The notes: generated by a model from the letters alone, not told the origin. Shown: positions 17,200-25,670, counted from the first letter of the stretch. The stretch: 64,000 bases of DNA from an uncultured Lachnospiraceae bacterium (GCA_910587155.1 CAJULA010000004.1:1-64000); one strand, 5' to 3'. Numbers and translations are program-made.

Positions 17200-18270
17200 G
17201 TGCACAAACTGATTGATCTTCAGCATATCACCAAGGCTTTTGATCAAAATATCGTACTGGATGATATGAGCCTGTACATACGGGAAAACGAATTTCTGAC
17301 ATTGCTGGGGCCAAGCGGCTGCGGCAAAACTACGACACTGCGTATTATTGGCGGATTTGAGAGTCCTGACAAAGGTCAGGTCATTTTTGACGGAACGGAT
17401 ATCACTTCCCGGCCGCCCAACAGACGGCCTCTGAATACCGTATTCCAAAAATATGCTCTCTTTCCCCATATGAATATCGGCGAAAATATCGCCTTTGGCC
17501 TGCGGATCAAAAACAAATCCCGGGCCTATATCCGGGATAAAATTAATTACGCTCTGAAACTGGTCAATCTTGATGGGTATGAAAAACGTATGCCCGATTC
17601 TCTCAGCGGAGGCCAGCAGCAGCGGATTGCCATTGCCAGGGCCATCGTCAATGAACCGCGGGTTCTGCTTCTGGATGAACCACTGGGCGCACTGGATCTG
17701 AAGCTGCGTCAGGATATGCAGTACGAACTGATCCGCCTGAAAAATGAACTGGGCATCACTTTTATCTATGTCACCCATGACCAGGAAGAAGCCCTTACCA
17801 TGTCCGACACGATTGTCGTGATGAATCAGGGTTATATCCAGCAGATCGGTACACCGGAAAGGATCTACAATGAGCCGGAAAATGCTTTTGTGGCCGATTT
17901 TATCGGAGACAGCAATATTATCGGCGGCATCATGATCCGTGATGAACTGGTGGAGATACTGGGGACACGTTTTCCCTGTGTGGATACGGGCTTTGGGCAG
18001 AACCGGCCCGTCGATGTGGTTATCCGGCCCGAAGATGTGGAGCTGACTTCGCCGCAGCAGGGTATTCTCCAGGGTATTGTCAGCCATGTCATCTTCAAAG
18101 GCGTCCATTATGAAATGGAAGTCATGGCCTCCGGTTTTGAATGGCTGGTACAGTCCACAAAAATGTTTTCCGTCGGCACACAGGTCGGATTGTATGTGGA
18201 GCCTTTTAATATCCAGATCATGAATAAGCCCACATCTGAGGATGAGGAGGCAATCGGAGTCAATGAATAA
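17200..18270 (+). CDS. potA: PotA, spermidine/putrescine ABC transporter ATPase
   Basis: 356 residues from a GTG at 17200, preferred because GGAGGG lies seven bases before it; ATGs at 17185 and 17194 overlap or abut that site. Walker A (GPSGCGKTT), the Q-loop FQKYALFPHM, the signature LSGGQQQRIAIARA and Walker B (VLLLDEPLGALD) identify a CUT1/polyamine-type importer ATPase. The C-terminal TOBE-like regulatory domain (VVIRPEDVEL) is typical of PotA. It drives ATP-dependent polyamine import through PotB and PotC. The potB start lies inside its last codons. Confidence 0.93.
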   Translation: MHKLIDLQHITKAFDQNIVLDDMSLYIRENEFLTLLGPSGCGKTTTLRIIGGFESPDKGQVIFDGTDITSRPPNRRPLNTVFQKYALFPHMNIGENIAFGLRIKNKSRAYIRDKINYALKLVNLDGYEKRMPDSLSGGQQQRIAIARAIVNEPRVLLLDEPLGALDLKLRQDMQYELIRLKNELGITFIYVTHDQEEALTMSDTIVVMNQGYIQQIGTPERIYNEPENAFVADFIGDSNIIGGIMIRDELVEILGTRFPCVDTGFGQNRPVDVVIRPEDVELTSPQQGILQGIVSHVIFKGVHYEMEVMASGFEWLVQSTKMFSVGTQVGLYVEPFNIQIMNKPTSEDEEAIGVNE

Positions 18271-19075
18271 AAAATCACTTGCGTTTCCTTATATCCTGTG
18301 GGCCGGCGCCTTTATCGTCATCCCGCTGTGCATGGTATTTTACTATGGAATGACCGATAAGACCGGCGCCTTTACCCTGTCCAATATCATAACCATAGCC
18401 ACCGCGGAACATGCCAAGGCGCTCGTTCTTTCCATCGAGCTGTCGCTGGCCAGCACTGCCATCTGCTTTTTTCTGGCCTATCCGCTTGCCATGATCCTGA
18501 CGGATATGCATGTGAGTACGCACAGCTTTGTGGTTCTGATCTTCATCCTCCCCATGTGGATGAATTTCCTGCTCCGTACTCTGGCATGGCAGACTCTGCT
18601 TGAAAAAACAGGTGTTATTAACAGTATTCTGCAGTTGATACACCTGCCCGGGCTGGATATTATCAATACCCCCGGCGCCATTATCCTTGGTATGGTTTAT
18701 AATTTCCTGCCTTTTATGGTACTGCCCATATACAACGCGCTGTCCAAGATCGACACCAATGTGATCAATGCCGCACGTGATCTGGGCGCAAACGGCATGC
18801 AGACATTTTTCCGGATCATATTTCCGCTGTCACTGCCGGGTATTATCAGCGGCATAACCATGGTATTTATCCCGGCACTGACTACCTTTGTCATCAGTAC
18901 CCTGCTGGGCGGCAGCAAGATTCTGCTGATCGGCAATGTTATCGAACAGGAGTTTACCCAGACGGGTAACTGGCATCTGGGAAGCGGGCTCTCCATAGTC
19001 CTGATGATCTTTATTCTCATCAATATGGTTGCAGAGGCCGTCTTTGACCGGGAAGGAGAAGGAACCAGACTATGA
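18263..19075 (+). CDS. potB: PotB, polyamine ABC transporter permease
   Basis: 270 residues from ATG 18263, overlapping the potA stop by eight bases. About six membrane segments are visible, with the inner-membrane ABC permease EAA loop near NAARDLGANGMQTFFRIIFPLSLPG. It forms the transmembrane channel with PotC. The gene overlaps potC by four bases (ATGA), implying coupled translation and fixed stoichiometry. Confidence 0.92.
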   Translation: MNKKSLAFPYILWAGAFIVIPLCMVFYYGMTDKTGAFTLSNIITIATAEHAKALVLSIELSLASTAICFFLAYPLAMILTDMHVSTHSFVVLIFILPMWMNFLLRTLAWQTLLEKTGVINSILQLIHLPGLDIINTPGAIILGMVYNFLPFMVLPIYNALSKIDTNVINAARDLGANGMQTFFRIIFPLSLPGIISGITMVFIPALTTFVISTLLGGSKILLIGNVIEQEFTQTGNWHLGSGLSIVLMIFILINMVAEAVFDREGEGTRL

Positions 19076-19857
19076 AAAAAGCAATGCGCAATCTTTATAT
19101 CGCGCTTATCTTTCTGTTTTTATATGCCCCCATCCTGACCCTGATCGTACTGTCATTCAATGCCAGCCGGTCCCGGGCAAAATGGGGCGGCTTCACACTC
19201 AAATGGTATCAGACCATGTTCCGCAACGATGCCATCCTGCAGGCACTGTCCAACACACTGCTGATTGCGTTCCTGTCCGCACTCGCTGCCACTGTGATCG
19301 GAACGGTGGCCTGTATTTCCATGCAGGCCATGAAACGCAGAAACAGAGCCATACTCATGGGTATCACCAATATCCCCATGCTCAATGCGGATATTGTCAC
19401 AGGTATCTCACTGATGCTTCTGTTTCTTACTCTGGGACTGCGTTTTGGCTTTATGACCATACTGCTCTCCCACATTACCTTCAATATTCCTTATGTGATC
19501 CTGAGCGTCATGCCACGGATGAGACAGCTTAATCCCAGCATTTATGAAGCCGCGCTGGATCTGGGCGCTTCTCATACACATGCTTTTTTCAGGGTTGTGT
19601 TTCCTGATATCCTGCCGGGAGTCCTCTCCGGCTTCCTGATGGCCTTTACCATGTCACTGGATGATTTTATTATCACCCATTTCACGAAAGGCCCGGGGGT
19701 GGATACCCTGTCCACCAAAATATATACGGAAGTCAAAAAAGGCATCAAACCGGAAATGTATGCGCTGTCCACGCTGATCTTTGTCACGGTGCTCGTTCTT
19801 CTCTTTCTGGTAAACAGACCTCCTGCCGGAAAGAAGGAAACGGGGCAGACACCATAA
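19072..19857 (+). CDS. potC: PotC, polyamine ABC transporter permease
   Basis: 261 residues, six predicted membrane segments and the EAA loop EAALDLGASHTHAFFRVVFPDILPG. It pairs with PotB in the membrane. The C-terminal part (TKIYTEVKKGIKPEMYALSTLI) matches PotC rather than PotB. The gene ends 80 bp before potD, and that gap holds a separate promoter-like region, so potD expression may be uncoupled from potABC. Confidence 0.92.
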   Translation: MKKAMRNLYIALIFLFLYAPILTLIVLSFNASRSRAKWGGFTLKWYQTMFRNDAILQALSNTLLIAFLSALAATVIGTVACISMQAMKRRNRAILMGITNIPMLNADIVTGISLMLLFLTLGLRFGFMTILLSHITFNIPYVILSVMPRMRQLNPSIYEAALDLGASHTHAFFRVVFPDILPGVLSGFLMAFTMSLDDFIITHFTKGPGVDTLSTKIYTEVKKGIKPEMYALSTLIFVTVLVLLFLVNRPPAGKKETGQTP

Positions 19858-19886
19858 CCACCGGTTCATCTTGCTGTCTTCTATAC

Positions 19887-19908
19887 ATAACATTTGTTAT
19901 TATATAAT
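19887..19908 (+). promoter_or_regulatory. Palindromic operator ATAACA-TT-TGTTAT and -10 box upstream of potD
   Basis: ATAACATTTGTTAT at 19887-19900 lies two bases before a consensus -10 TATAAT (19903-19908). No good -35 is seen (the best is TTCTAT with an 18-bp spacer). The same half-sites occur at the trpS (22136-22149) and tetR (61228-61241) promoters. Confidence 0.55.
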
Positions 19909-19937
19909 TTATCATTACTGTAAGTGAGGAAAAAATC

Positions 19938-20999
19938 ATGAAAAAAAGAATTCTGTCTCTGTTCCTTCTGAGCATCACGGCCCTTGCGCTCACCGCCTGC
20001 GGAGGAAATCAAAGCAGTGAAAACGGGGAAGTCATTGTCTACAACTGGGGCGAATACATCGACCCCGATGTACTCACCTCTTTTGAAGAAGAAACAGGCA
20101 TCCGGGTCATCTATGATGAATTCGAGACAAATGAAATCATGTACCCCAAAGTCGAAGCCGGCGCCTCTGCCTATGATGTGGTCTGCCCCTCCGATTACAT
20201 GATCAAGAAGATGATCGACAATGATCTGCTCTCCAAAATTGATTTTGAGAAAATCCCCAACGCAAAGAAATATATCGGCCAACAGTATTATGACCAGTCA
20301 CGTGAGTTTGACCCTCAAAATGAATACTCCATTCCCTACTGCTGGGGCACGGTTGGCATCCTTTATAACAAAACAATGGTAACTGAGCCGGTCGATTCCT
20401 GGGATATTCTCTGGAATGAAGCCTATGCGGACAACATCCTCATGCAGGATTCTGTCAGAGATGCCTTCATGGTTGCCCTCAAACGCGACGGCGCTTCCAT
20501 GAATACGCTCGACGAAGCACAGCTGCAGAAAGCAAAGGAACAGCTCATCGCACAGAAACCGCTGGTACAGGCCTATGTCATCGACCAGGTCAGGGATAAA
20601 ATGATTGGCGGCGAAGCCGCTCTCGGTGTCATCTATTCCGGGGAAGCCATTTTTACCCAGCGCGAGAATGCAGACCTTGCATACGTCATCCCCAAAGAAG
20701 GCACCAATGTATGGATCGACTCCTGGGTGATTCCTAAAAATGCGCCTAACCCGGAAAATGCACAGCGCTTTATCGACTATATGTGCCGTCCGGAAATCGC
20801 CCTCAAAAATTTTGAATACATTACCTATTCCACTCCCAACGAAGGCGCCCGGGAACTGATCGAAGAGGAAGCGATTAAAAATTCCCCCATCGCGTTTCCT
20901 GATCTGTCCCAGTATCAGAATCTGGAAACCTATTCTTATCTCGGCGAAGAAGGCGATGCCCTTTACAATGAACTCTGGAAAGAAGTAAAATCCGAATAA
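19938..20999 (+). CDS. potD: PotD, spermidine/putrescine-binding lipoprotein
   Basis: 353 residues. The N-terminus is a lipoprotein signal (MKKRILSLFLLSITALAL then lipobox LTAC at 18-21), so the protein is anchored outside the membrane. The mature part is a periplasmic-binding fold of the PotD/PotF type (VIVYNWGEYIDPDVL, DVVCPSDYMIKKM, IPYCWGTVGILYNK). It captures polyamines for PotABC. The start has a GTGAGG site. A strong terminator follows immediately. Confidence 0.93.
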   Translation: MKKRILSLFLLSITALALTACGGNQSSENGEVIVYNWGEYIDPDVLTSFEEETGIRVIYDEFETNEIMYPKVEAGASAYDVVCPSDYMIKKMIDNDLLSKIDFEKIPNAKKYIGQQYYDQSREFDPQNEYSIPYCWGTVGILYNKTMVTEPVDSWDILWNEAYADNILMQDSVRDAFMVALKRDGASMNTLDEAQLQKAKEQLIAQKPLVQAYVIDQVRDKMIGGEAALGVIYSGEAIFTQRENADLAYVIPKEGTNVWIDSWVIPKNAPNPENAQRFIDYMCRPEIALKNFEYITYSTPNEGARELIEEEAIKNSPIAFPDLSQYQNLETYSYLGEEGDALYNELWKEVKSE

Positions 21000-21000
21000 T

Positions 21001-21043
21001 AAAAACAGCAATCGGTATTTTTATAGTACCGATTGCTGTTTTT
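21001..21043. terminator. Bidirectional intrinsic terminator between potD and trpS
   Basis: A 17-bp perfect stem (AAAAACAGCAATCGGTA at 21001-21017 and its complement at 21027-21043) with a 9-nt loop. A and T tracts at the base make it work in both directions for the convergent genes. Confidence 0.93.
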
Positions 21044-21070
21044 CTCTGGTTTCCTGTCAGCCGGCCCGTT

Positions 21071-22075
21071 TTATCTGACCCGCTCCGGAAAGCCAATCTT
21101 CTTCTGCACCTTGCGCAATGTTTTGGCAGCACAATATCCGGCTTTTTCCGCGTTTCTCTTAATTATGCCGTCTATATATGCCTTATCCTTTGAAAGCTCT
21201 TCAAACCGGGTCTGCAGGGGCTGCAGCACATCTGCCACCGCCTCTCCCACTGCCAGTTTAAATTCCCCATATCCTCTGCCCGCAAATTCCTTCACCGTTT
21301 CCTCCGGCGTCCTGCCGGTGCAGGCACAATAAATATCAATCAGATTCCGGATGCCCGGCTGCTCCTGTCTGTAAGCAATCACCGCTTCCGAATCCGTTAC
21401 GGCACGTTTGCACTTACGAATCACCGTATCCTTGTCATCGGTCAGATAAATGCTTGCATTTGGATTTTCATCGGATTTTGACATCTTTTTTGCCGGATTC
21501 TGCAGACTCATAATCTTGGCCCCAACACTGCCGATATATGGCTCCGGAATCGTAAAGACATCGCCATAAACGGCATTGAACCGCTGCGCGATATCCCTTG
21601 TGATCTCCAGATGCTGCAGCTGATCTTTTCCCACCGGGACCACATCCGCCTGATACAGCAGAATATCCGCCGCCATCAGCACCGGATACGTATACAGTCC
21701 CGCATTGATATTATCCGCATGCCTGGCCGCCTTATCCTTGAATTGCGTCATACGATTGAGCTCTCCCATATAGGTAAAACAGTTCAGTATCCAGGCCAGC
21801 TCCGCATGACCCGATACATGAGACTGATAATAAATACAATTCTTCTCCGGGTCCAGGCCGGCCGCTATATAGAGAGTCAGCAAACTTCTGGCCCGCTTCC
21901 TCAGCTCCGCCGGATCCTGTCTGACTGTAATGGAATGCATGTCCACGACCGAATAAAAACATTCATACTCATCGCTCAGAGAAACCCAGTTTTTCAGTGC
22001 TCCCAGATAATTGCCCAGCGTAAGAGAGCCGGTAGCCTGCATGCCGCTGAAAAGTACCTTTTTATCACCCAGCAT
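21071..22075 (-). CDS. trpS: Tryptophanyl-tRNA synthetase
   Basis: 334 residues from ATG 22075 with GGAGG upstream; the frame extends 30 codons further without a site. The class I synthetase signatures are visible: SGMQATGSLTLGNYLGAL for the HIGH region and KKMSKSDENPNASI for KMSKS. It charges tRNA-Trp. No T-box leader is seen; instead the promoter at 22124-22153 carries a perfect palindrome between the -35 and -10 boxes, an unusual control point for a synthetase gene. Confidence 0.97.
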   Translation of the reverse strand: MLGDKKVLFSGMQATGSLTLGNYLGALKNWVSLSDEYECFYSVVDMHSITVRQDPAELRKRARSLLTLYIAAGLDPEKNCIYYQSHVSGHAELAWILNCFTYMGELNRMTQFKDKAARHADNINAGLYTYPVLMAADILLYQADVVPVGKDQLQHLEITRDIAQRFNAVYGDVFTIPEPYIGSVGAKIMSLQNPAKKMSKSDENPNASIYLTDDKDTVIRKCKRAVTDSEAVIAYRQEQPGIRNLIDIYCACTGRTPEETVKEFAGRGYGEFKLAVGEAVADVLQPLQTRFEELSKDKAYIDGIIKRNAEKAGYCAAKTLRKVQKKIGFPERVR

Positions 22076-22123
22076 ATTGATATACCTCCGCTTCTTTTTC
22101 AGTATCTCTTTCTGATCCCAACT

Positions 22124-22153
22124 ATTATAACAGAAATAACAATTGTTATGCAA
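22124..22153 (-). promoter_or_regulatory. trpS promoter with embedded palindromic operator
   Basis: -35 TTGCAT (22153-22148), an 18-bp spacer and -10 TATAAT (22129-22124) on the minus strand. A perfect 14-bp palindrome, ATAACAATTGTTAT (22136-22149), occupies the spacer and overlaps the -35 by two bases. This is the classic geometry for a repressor. Confidence 0.65.
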
Positions 22154-22175
22154 TGTTTTTCTCATACCCTAAACA

Positions 22176-22203
22176 GGCCGCAGAATCAAAAAATCCTGCG
22201 GCC
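22176..22203. terminator. Hairpin terminator between the Cys-rich gene and trpS
   Basis: GGCCGCAG (22176-22183) pairs with CTGCGGCC (22196-22203), loop 12 nt. It is flanked by TGTTT on the minus side and CATTTTT on the plus side. It follows the Cys-rich gene and separates it from the trpS promoter. Confidence 0.6.
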
Positions 22204-22230
22204 CATTTTTCTGTCCATCCCCGCTATCTG

Positions 22231-22713
22231 TCAGTCATTGCAGCCACAGGGACCCGGAAATACCGGCGGTCTGGGAGGCATCGGAGGCACCGGATCACAA
22301 CCGCAGCCGGCGTTATTGTCACAGCAACAGTTGTTATTGTTATTGCCGCCATTGCCGCAGCCACAGCCAATATTGATGCCGCAGCAGTTATTGTTGTCAT
22401 TCCCGCAACCACACCCGCCTCCTATGTTGTTGCCGCAATTATTGTCATTGTCGCAGCCACAGCCTGCATTGCTTCCGCAGTTATTGTCATTGCAGCCGCA
22501 GCCTGTATTGTTTCCACAGTTGTTGTTATTGTCATTACAGCCGCAGCCAATGTTGATACTGCAATCCATATCACAGTCGCAACCATTGTTGTTGCAGCCG
22601 CAGCCTGTATTATTCCCACAATTATTGTCACAGCCACAGCCGCCAACGCTGCATCCGCAGGAATTGCCATGATTACAACAGCAGATTAAGATGAGCCAGC
22701 ATAAAAAATTCAT
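22231..22713 (-). CDS. Cys/Asn/Gly-rich low-complexity repeat protein, possible spore-layer protein
   Basis: 160 residues. A short hydrophobic N-terminus (MNFLCWLILICCC) is followed by about 120 residues built from irregular GCGC and Asn/Asp repeats (units such as NNCGNNTGCGCN), then a proline-rich PVPPMPPRPPVFPGP tail. No enzyme fold is recognisable. Such composition occurs in metal-binding or disulphide-crosslinked structural proteins. The ATG has AGGAG nine bases upstream, and a sigma-K-like promoter lies just before it, which suggests late mother-cell expression and a spore coat or crust role (inference). Longer frames on the opposite strand here are shadows without ribosome-binding sites. 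Confidence 0.75.
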   Translation of the reverse strand: MNFLCWLILICCCNHGNSCGCSVGGCGCDNNCGNNTGCGCNNNGCDCDMDCSINIGCGCNDNNNNCGNNTGCGCNDNNCGSNAGCGCDNDNNCGNNIGGGCGCGNDNNNCCGINIGCGCGNGGNNNNNCCCDNNAGCGCDPVPPMPPRPPVFPGPCGCND

Positions 22714-22741
22714 ATCGTTTCCACTCCTTTTTCTATATGAA

Positions 22742-22768
22742 TATTCTATGCTTCCCTGTCATTTTAGT
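22742..22768 (-). promoter_or_regulatory. Sigma-K-like promoter for the Cys-rich gene
   Basis: On the minus strand AC (22768-22767), a 16-bp spacer and CATAGAATA (22750-22742) fit the Bacillus sigma-K pattern AC-N16/17-CATAnnnTA. Transcription would start about 20 bp before the start codon. No consensus sigma-A promoter is seen in the gap. The pattern is short and could arise by chance. Confidence 0.4.
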
Positions 22769-22770
22769 GA

Positions 22771-23331
22771 CTACCTGACAATATGATACCCGTATTTCCT
22801 TCTGGAACGGATATAGGCAAACGTCTTTTTCTCTCCCTTCTTTGCCAAAAGCCGGAGCAGCTTTTCCAATCGCTTTCTTGTATAGGGATGCAGAAAATTT
22901 TCCATCCTGCCCACCCCTTTCTCATAATAAGTAAGCGGATCCCGGTCCGTATAAGCACTGCCGTTATAAATTTTAGATGCGGCAATGCGGTCCATCAGCA
23001 TCTCTATGATATAGCGGTCCGGCATGGGAGCGGGCTGCATTCCGCCCCTGCACTGCCCCTCATCCGAGCTGTAGTCCAGCCAGTATTCATAATGGTGCTT
23101 ATTCCTCCCCTTGTGATGGAGCCATGCGGAAGAATAGCCTTTTGCTTCCCGCTCCGCATTGTTGGGACTACGGTTGCCCTGAAAATACCTGGCGCCCACC
23201 CAAAATTCCGAAGGCGAATATTTAGACAGATCATGCAGCAGCCCCTGTTTATACAATCCGACCGCAAAACAGCCCTTCATCACCAGAATTTTATGACTGG
23301 TGATCGTCTTCAAATGTTTCCATATATGCAT
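22771..23331 (-). CDS. DUF5662-like protein
   Basis: 186 residues from the ATG at 23331, which overlaps the upstream stop codon by one base (TAATG). The sequence is rich in conserved His and Asp: HIWKHLKTITSHKILVMKGC, GLLHDLSKYSPSEF, AWLHHKGRNKHHYEYW, and PMPDRYIIEMLMDRIAASK. This pattern recalls the DUF5662 family, and the spaced His/Asp motifs (HDLSKYS, HHKGRNKHH) suggest a metal-binding HD-like helical fold. The function is unknown. Tight coupling to the GH13-like gene implies the two are made together. Confidence 0.7.
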   Translation of the reverse strand: MHIWKHLKTITSHKILVMKGCFAVGLYKQGLLHDLSKYSPSEFWVGARYFQGNRSPNNAEREAKGYSSAWLHHKGRNKHHYEYWLDYSSDEGQCRGGMQPAPMPDRYIIEMLMDRIAASKIYNGSAYTDRDPLTYYEKGVGRMENFLHPYTRKRLEKLLRLLAKKGEKKTFAYIRSRRKYGYHIVR

Positions 23332-25154
23332 TACTTCTCTTCCTTTTTTCTTTTCTTTTCTGCCCGGTATCCCCGGACAGAGCGTCCGTCCGCAACAATC
23401 ACACTGCCTGCGCGGATTTCTTCTTCCGCCTCCTCCACTGTCTCGGAAAGAGCCGTATCCAGGCAAAGATGCCATTGCATATCTCTGGATATTTTGGGCA
23501 GCGCAAATTCATGCGGCTCCCAGTGCATATTATAAGCGATATAAAAAGAGGAATCCTCTCTGCCATTCTTATCTTTTACATACTTGCCGCAATACATGAC
23601 GCCCGCACAGGGGCTGTCACCGTCCAGAGAAGGCCGCCACGCTTCCCTGCCATGAACAGAGATGTCCGGGCACCCATGACTGAGATAATCCATACCCTTC
23701 AGAGGTTTCTCCTGCCGAAATACTCCATGGGCAAGTCGGAAGGCGATCAGATGTTTCGTAAACGCATACAGTTTTCTGCCGGAGCGCAGCAGCCTCCAGT
23801 CAATCCAGGTGACGTCACTGTCCTGACAGTACGGATTGTTATTCCCCTCCTGTGTCTGGCCAAATTCATCTCCGCTCTGCAGATAAGGCGTCCCCTGAGA
23901 GAGAAACAGAAGTGACAGTGCGTTTCTGATCTGCTTCTGTCTGAGCGCCTGTACCGTCCTTTTTCTCGACCGGCCTTCCGCACCACAGTTCCAGCTATAG
24001 TTCTGCTCCGCACCGTCCCGGTTATCCTCGCCATTTTCCTCATTATGCTTTCTCTCATAAGAGACAAGATCCATAAGCGTAAAGCCGTTATACCCCGCCA
24101 TACTATTGATTATGCCCGCATTCCCCACATTGTTCCGCAGACAGTGCAGCATGGCCCGTGCGCATCCGCCGTCTCCTTTCAGCGCCCGGCGCATATCACG
24201 GGTAAAACCTTCCTGCCAGAATCCCAGATTTTTCCCGGGCACATTCCCCACCTCTCCATATATTTCTTCCTCACTGAAATACTCAAAGATCAACTTGGTA
24301 TCCAGCAGAAAGGGGTCAAAAGAAAGGAGTGACGGCGGCAGCCTTTTTCCGATCAGATGAAAACCGTCCATATGGTATTCTTCCGCCCAGAAATGCAGGA
24401 TATCCGGTACTTCCCCCGCCGGAAAATCGTCCGGAAAATAAAACTGCATCAGCACTTCAATCCCCGCCTTATGCAACGCACGGACCATATCCTTCATTTC
24501 ACGTACGGCATCGCTTCCATAGGCATATGCACTCTTAGGTGCATAATAATACCCCTGTTTAAATCCCCAGTAATTGATTTTCTCCCGCTCATCCTTCTGA
24601 TATTGTCCCGGCCCCCGCTCAAACTCGTCGAACTCCCAGGCCGGCATCAGTTCCACAGCCGTGATGCCAAGTTCCTTTAAATAAGGTATCTTTTCCTGTA
24701 TCCCTGCAAAAGTCCCTTTTTTCTTCACCCCGGAAGAAGTATGCTTTGTAAACCCCCTCACATGAACGCCATAGATCACGGACTCGCTGTACGGCCGGCC
24801 GGGAGCTCTGTCCCCGGCCCAGTCATAGCCACGTTCTGGCAGCCGGTAACGGACTGCACCCTTCTCCTGCCCATAATCCCGCATCCCCCATACACTTCTG
24901 GCGTAAAGATCCGGAACAACGATCCCGTCCGCGTAATAAAGATAACTGTCGGCCTCTCTGGGAATATCCTCCACCAGAACACTGTACATCCTGCCATGTC
25001 TGCAATCGTCCGGCACCGTAATATTCATAAGCTCCTTCTCTCCGGCACAGATGGCGATCCTCACATCCCTGGCCGGCGGGTTTATCTGAAATACAAATTG
25101 GAACGATTTCCCTGTTGCCGTAACACCTTTTGGATAAAAATTTCCCTTTCTCAT
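23331..25154 (-). CDS. GH13 GlgX/pullulanase-like protein with degenerate active site
   Basis: 607 residues, aligned by eye with glycogen debranching enzymes: a carbohydrate-binding-like N-terminal domain (1-120), then the catalytic barrel starting at SVIYGVHVRGFTKHTSSGV. Family landmarks such as ELMPAWEFDEF, NYWGFKQGYYYAPKSAYA and KHNEENGEDNRDG remain. Key positions are lost: region I EVLMQFYFP replaces the DVVxNH core (232-240); region II DGFHLIG lacks both the invariant Arg and the nucleophile Asp (263-269); region IV reads YNGF instead of HDGF (355-358). Only the region III Glu (LIFEYF, E291) survives, and the loop between regions I and II is shortened. It probably does not hydrolyse glucans; it may bind or regulate. 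Confidence 0.8.
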   Translation of the reverse strand: MRKGNFYPKGVTATGKSFQFVFQINPPARDVRIAICAGEKELMNITVPDDCRHGRMYSVLVEDIPREADSYLYYADGIVVPDLYARSVWGMRDYGQEKGAVRYRLPERGYDWAGDRAPGRPYSESVIYGVHVRGFTKHTSSGVKKKGTFAGIQEKIPYLKELGITAVELMPAWEFDEFERGPGQYQKDEREKINYWGFKQGYYYAPKSAYAYGSDAVREMKDMVRALHKAGIEVLMQFYFPDDFPAGEVPDILHFWAEEYHMDGFHLIGKRLPPSLLSFDPFLLDTKLIFEYFSEEEIYGEVGNVPGKNLGFWQEGFTRDMRRALKGDGGCARAMLHCLRNNVGNAGIINSMAGYNGFTLMDLVSYERKHNEENGEDNRDGAEQNYSWNCGAEGRSRKRTVQALRQKQIRNALSLLFLSQGTPYLQSGDEFGQTQEGNNNPYCQDSDVTWIDWRLLRSGRKLYAFTKHLIAFRLAHGVFRQEKPLKGMDYLSHGCPDISVHGREAWRPSLDGDSPCAGVMYCGKYVKDKNGREDSSFYIAYNMHWEPHEFALPKISRDMQWHLCLDTALSETVEEAEEEIRAGSVIVADGRSVRGYRAEKKRKKEEK

Positions 25155-25209
25155 TGGCTGTCTTCCTTTTCAAGTAATGAAATCCACAAAATCCATGGTA
25201 AGTGTCCCT

Positions 25210-25218
25210 ATTATAACA
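25210..25218 (-). promoter_or_regulatory. Extended -10 promoter for the GH13-like gene
   Basis: TGTTATAAT on the minus strand matches the extended -10 form TGnTATAAT; no -35 consensus is seen. It lies 56 bp before the start codon. Confidence 0.45.
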
Positions 25219-25274
25219 TAGAAAAGGGATGCGGCGCGACGATTTTATTGCAATTTGTGCGATAGTTTTTATTC

Positions 25275-25303
25275 TTTACATTTGTCCGATCTTTTTGTAC
25301 AAT
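25275..25303 (+). promoter_or_regulatory. Promoter for the DUF1292 gene
   Basis: TTTACA (25275-25280), a 17-bp spacer and TACAAT (25298-25303), about 40 bp before the start codon. Confidence 0.6.
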
Positions 25304-25343
25304 AGGATAAGATTTTATAGTTTGGGAAAGGAAGGTATATAAT

Positions 25344-25670
25344 ATGGGAAACCACGGGGAACCGGATGAAGAAATGACAGTGGAACTGGATCTGGAAGAT
25401 GGTTCCAAAGTGACATGTGCCATTATCACGATTCTGACTCTGCAGAATCAGGATTATATTGCCCTTCTTCCACTGGATGAAAATGGTGAGAATACGGACG
25501 GAGAAGTATGGTTTTATCGTTATCACGAAGACGAAAATGACCCTGATGCGGAGCCGGAGCTGATTTACATCGAGGATGAAGCGGAATATGAAATTGTCGC
25601 CGATGTTTTTGACGAATATCTGGACAACGAGGAGTTTGACGAACTCCTGGACAGCGAAGAGAATAGGTAA
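25344..25670 (+). CDS. DUF1292-family acidic protein
   Basis: 108 residues and very acidic, ending in a run of Asp/Glu. The core (VELDLEDGSKVTCAIITIL, QDYIALLPLDENGE, VWFYRYHEDEND, YIEDEAEYEIVADVFDEYL) matches DUF1292 proteins, which are widespread in Firmicutes and usually sit near the yrrK/yqgF region. The function is unknown. The start has AAGGAAGG upstream. It converges with the helicase gene 13 bp away with no room for a separate terminator. Confidence 0.85.
   Translation: MGNHGEPDEEMTVELDLEDGSKVTCAIITILTLQNQDYIALLPLDENGENTDGEVWFYRYHEDENDPDAEPELIYIEDEAEYEIVADVFDEYLDNEEFDELLDSEENR

Noticed and set aside
21611..22672. 353-codon Gln/Pro/Leu-rich plus-strand ORF
   Set aside because: It is antisense to trpS and the Cys-rich gene, both with clear families or signals; its low complexity mirrors the repeats.
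22250..22680. Tandem repeats resembling an array
   Set aside because: Repeats are irregular, in frame and code for Cys/Asn units; no CRISPR-like constant repeat and spacer, and no cas genes.
22153..22689. Long Ala/Val/Ile-rich ORF on the plus strand
   Set aside because: It is the complement of the Cys-rich repeats read in another frame, lacks a ribosome-binding site and crosses the hairpin terminator.
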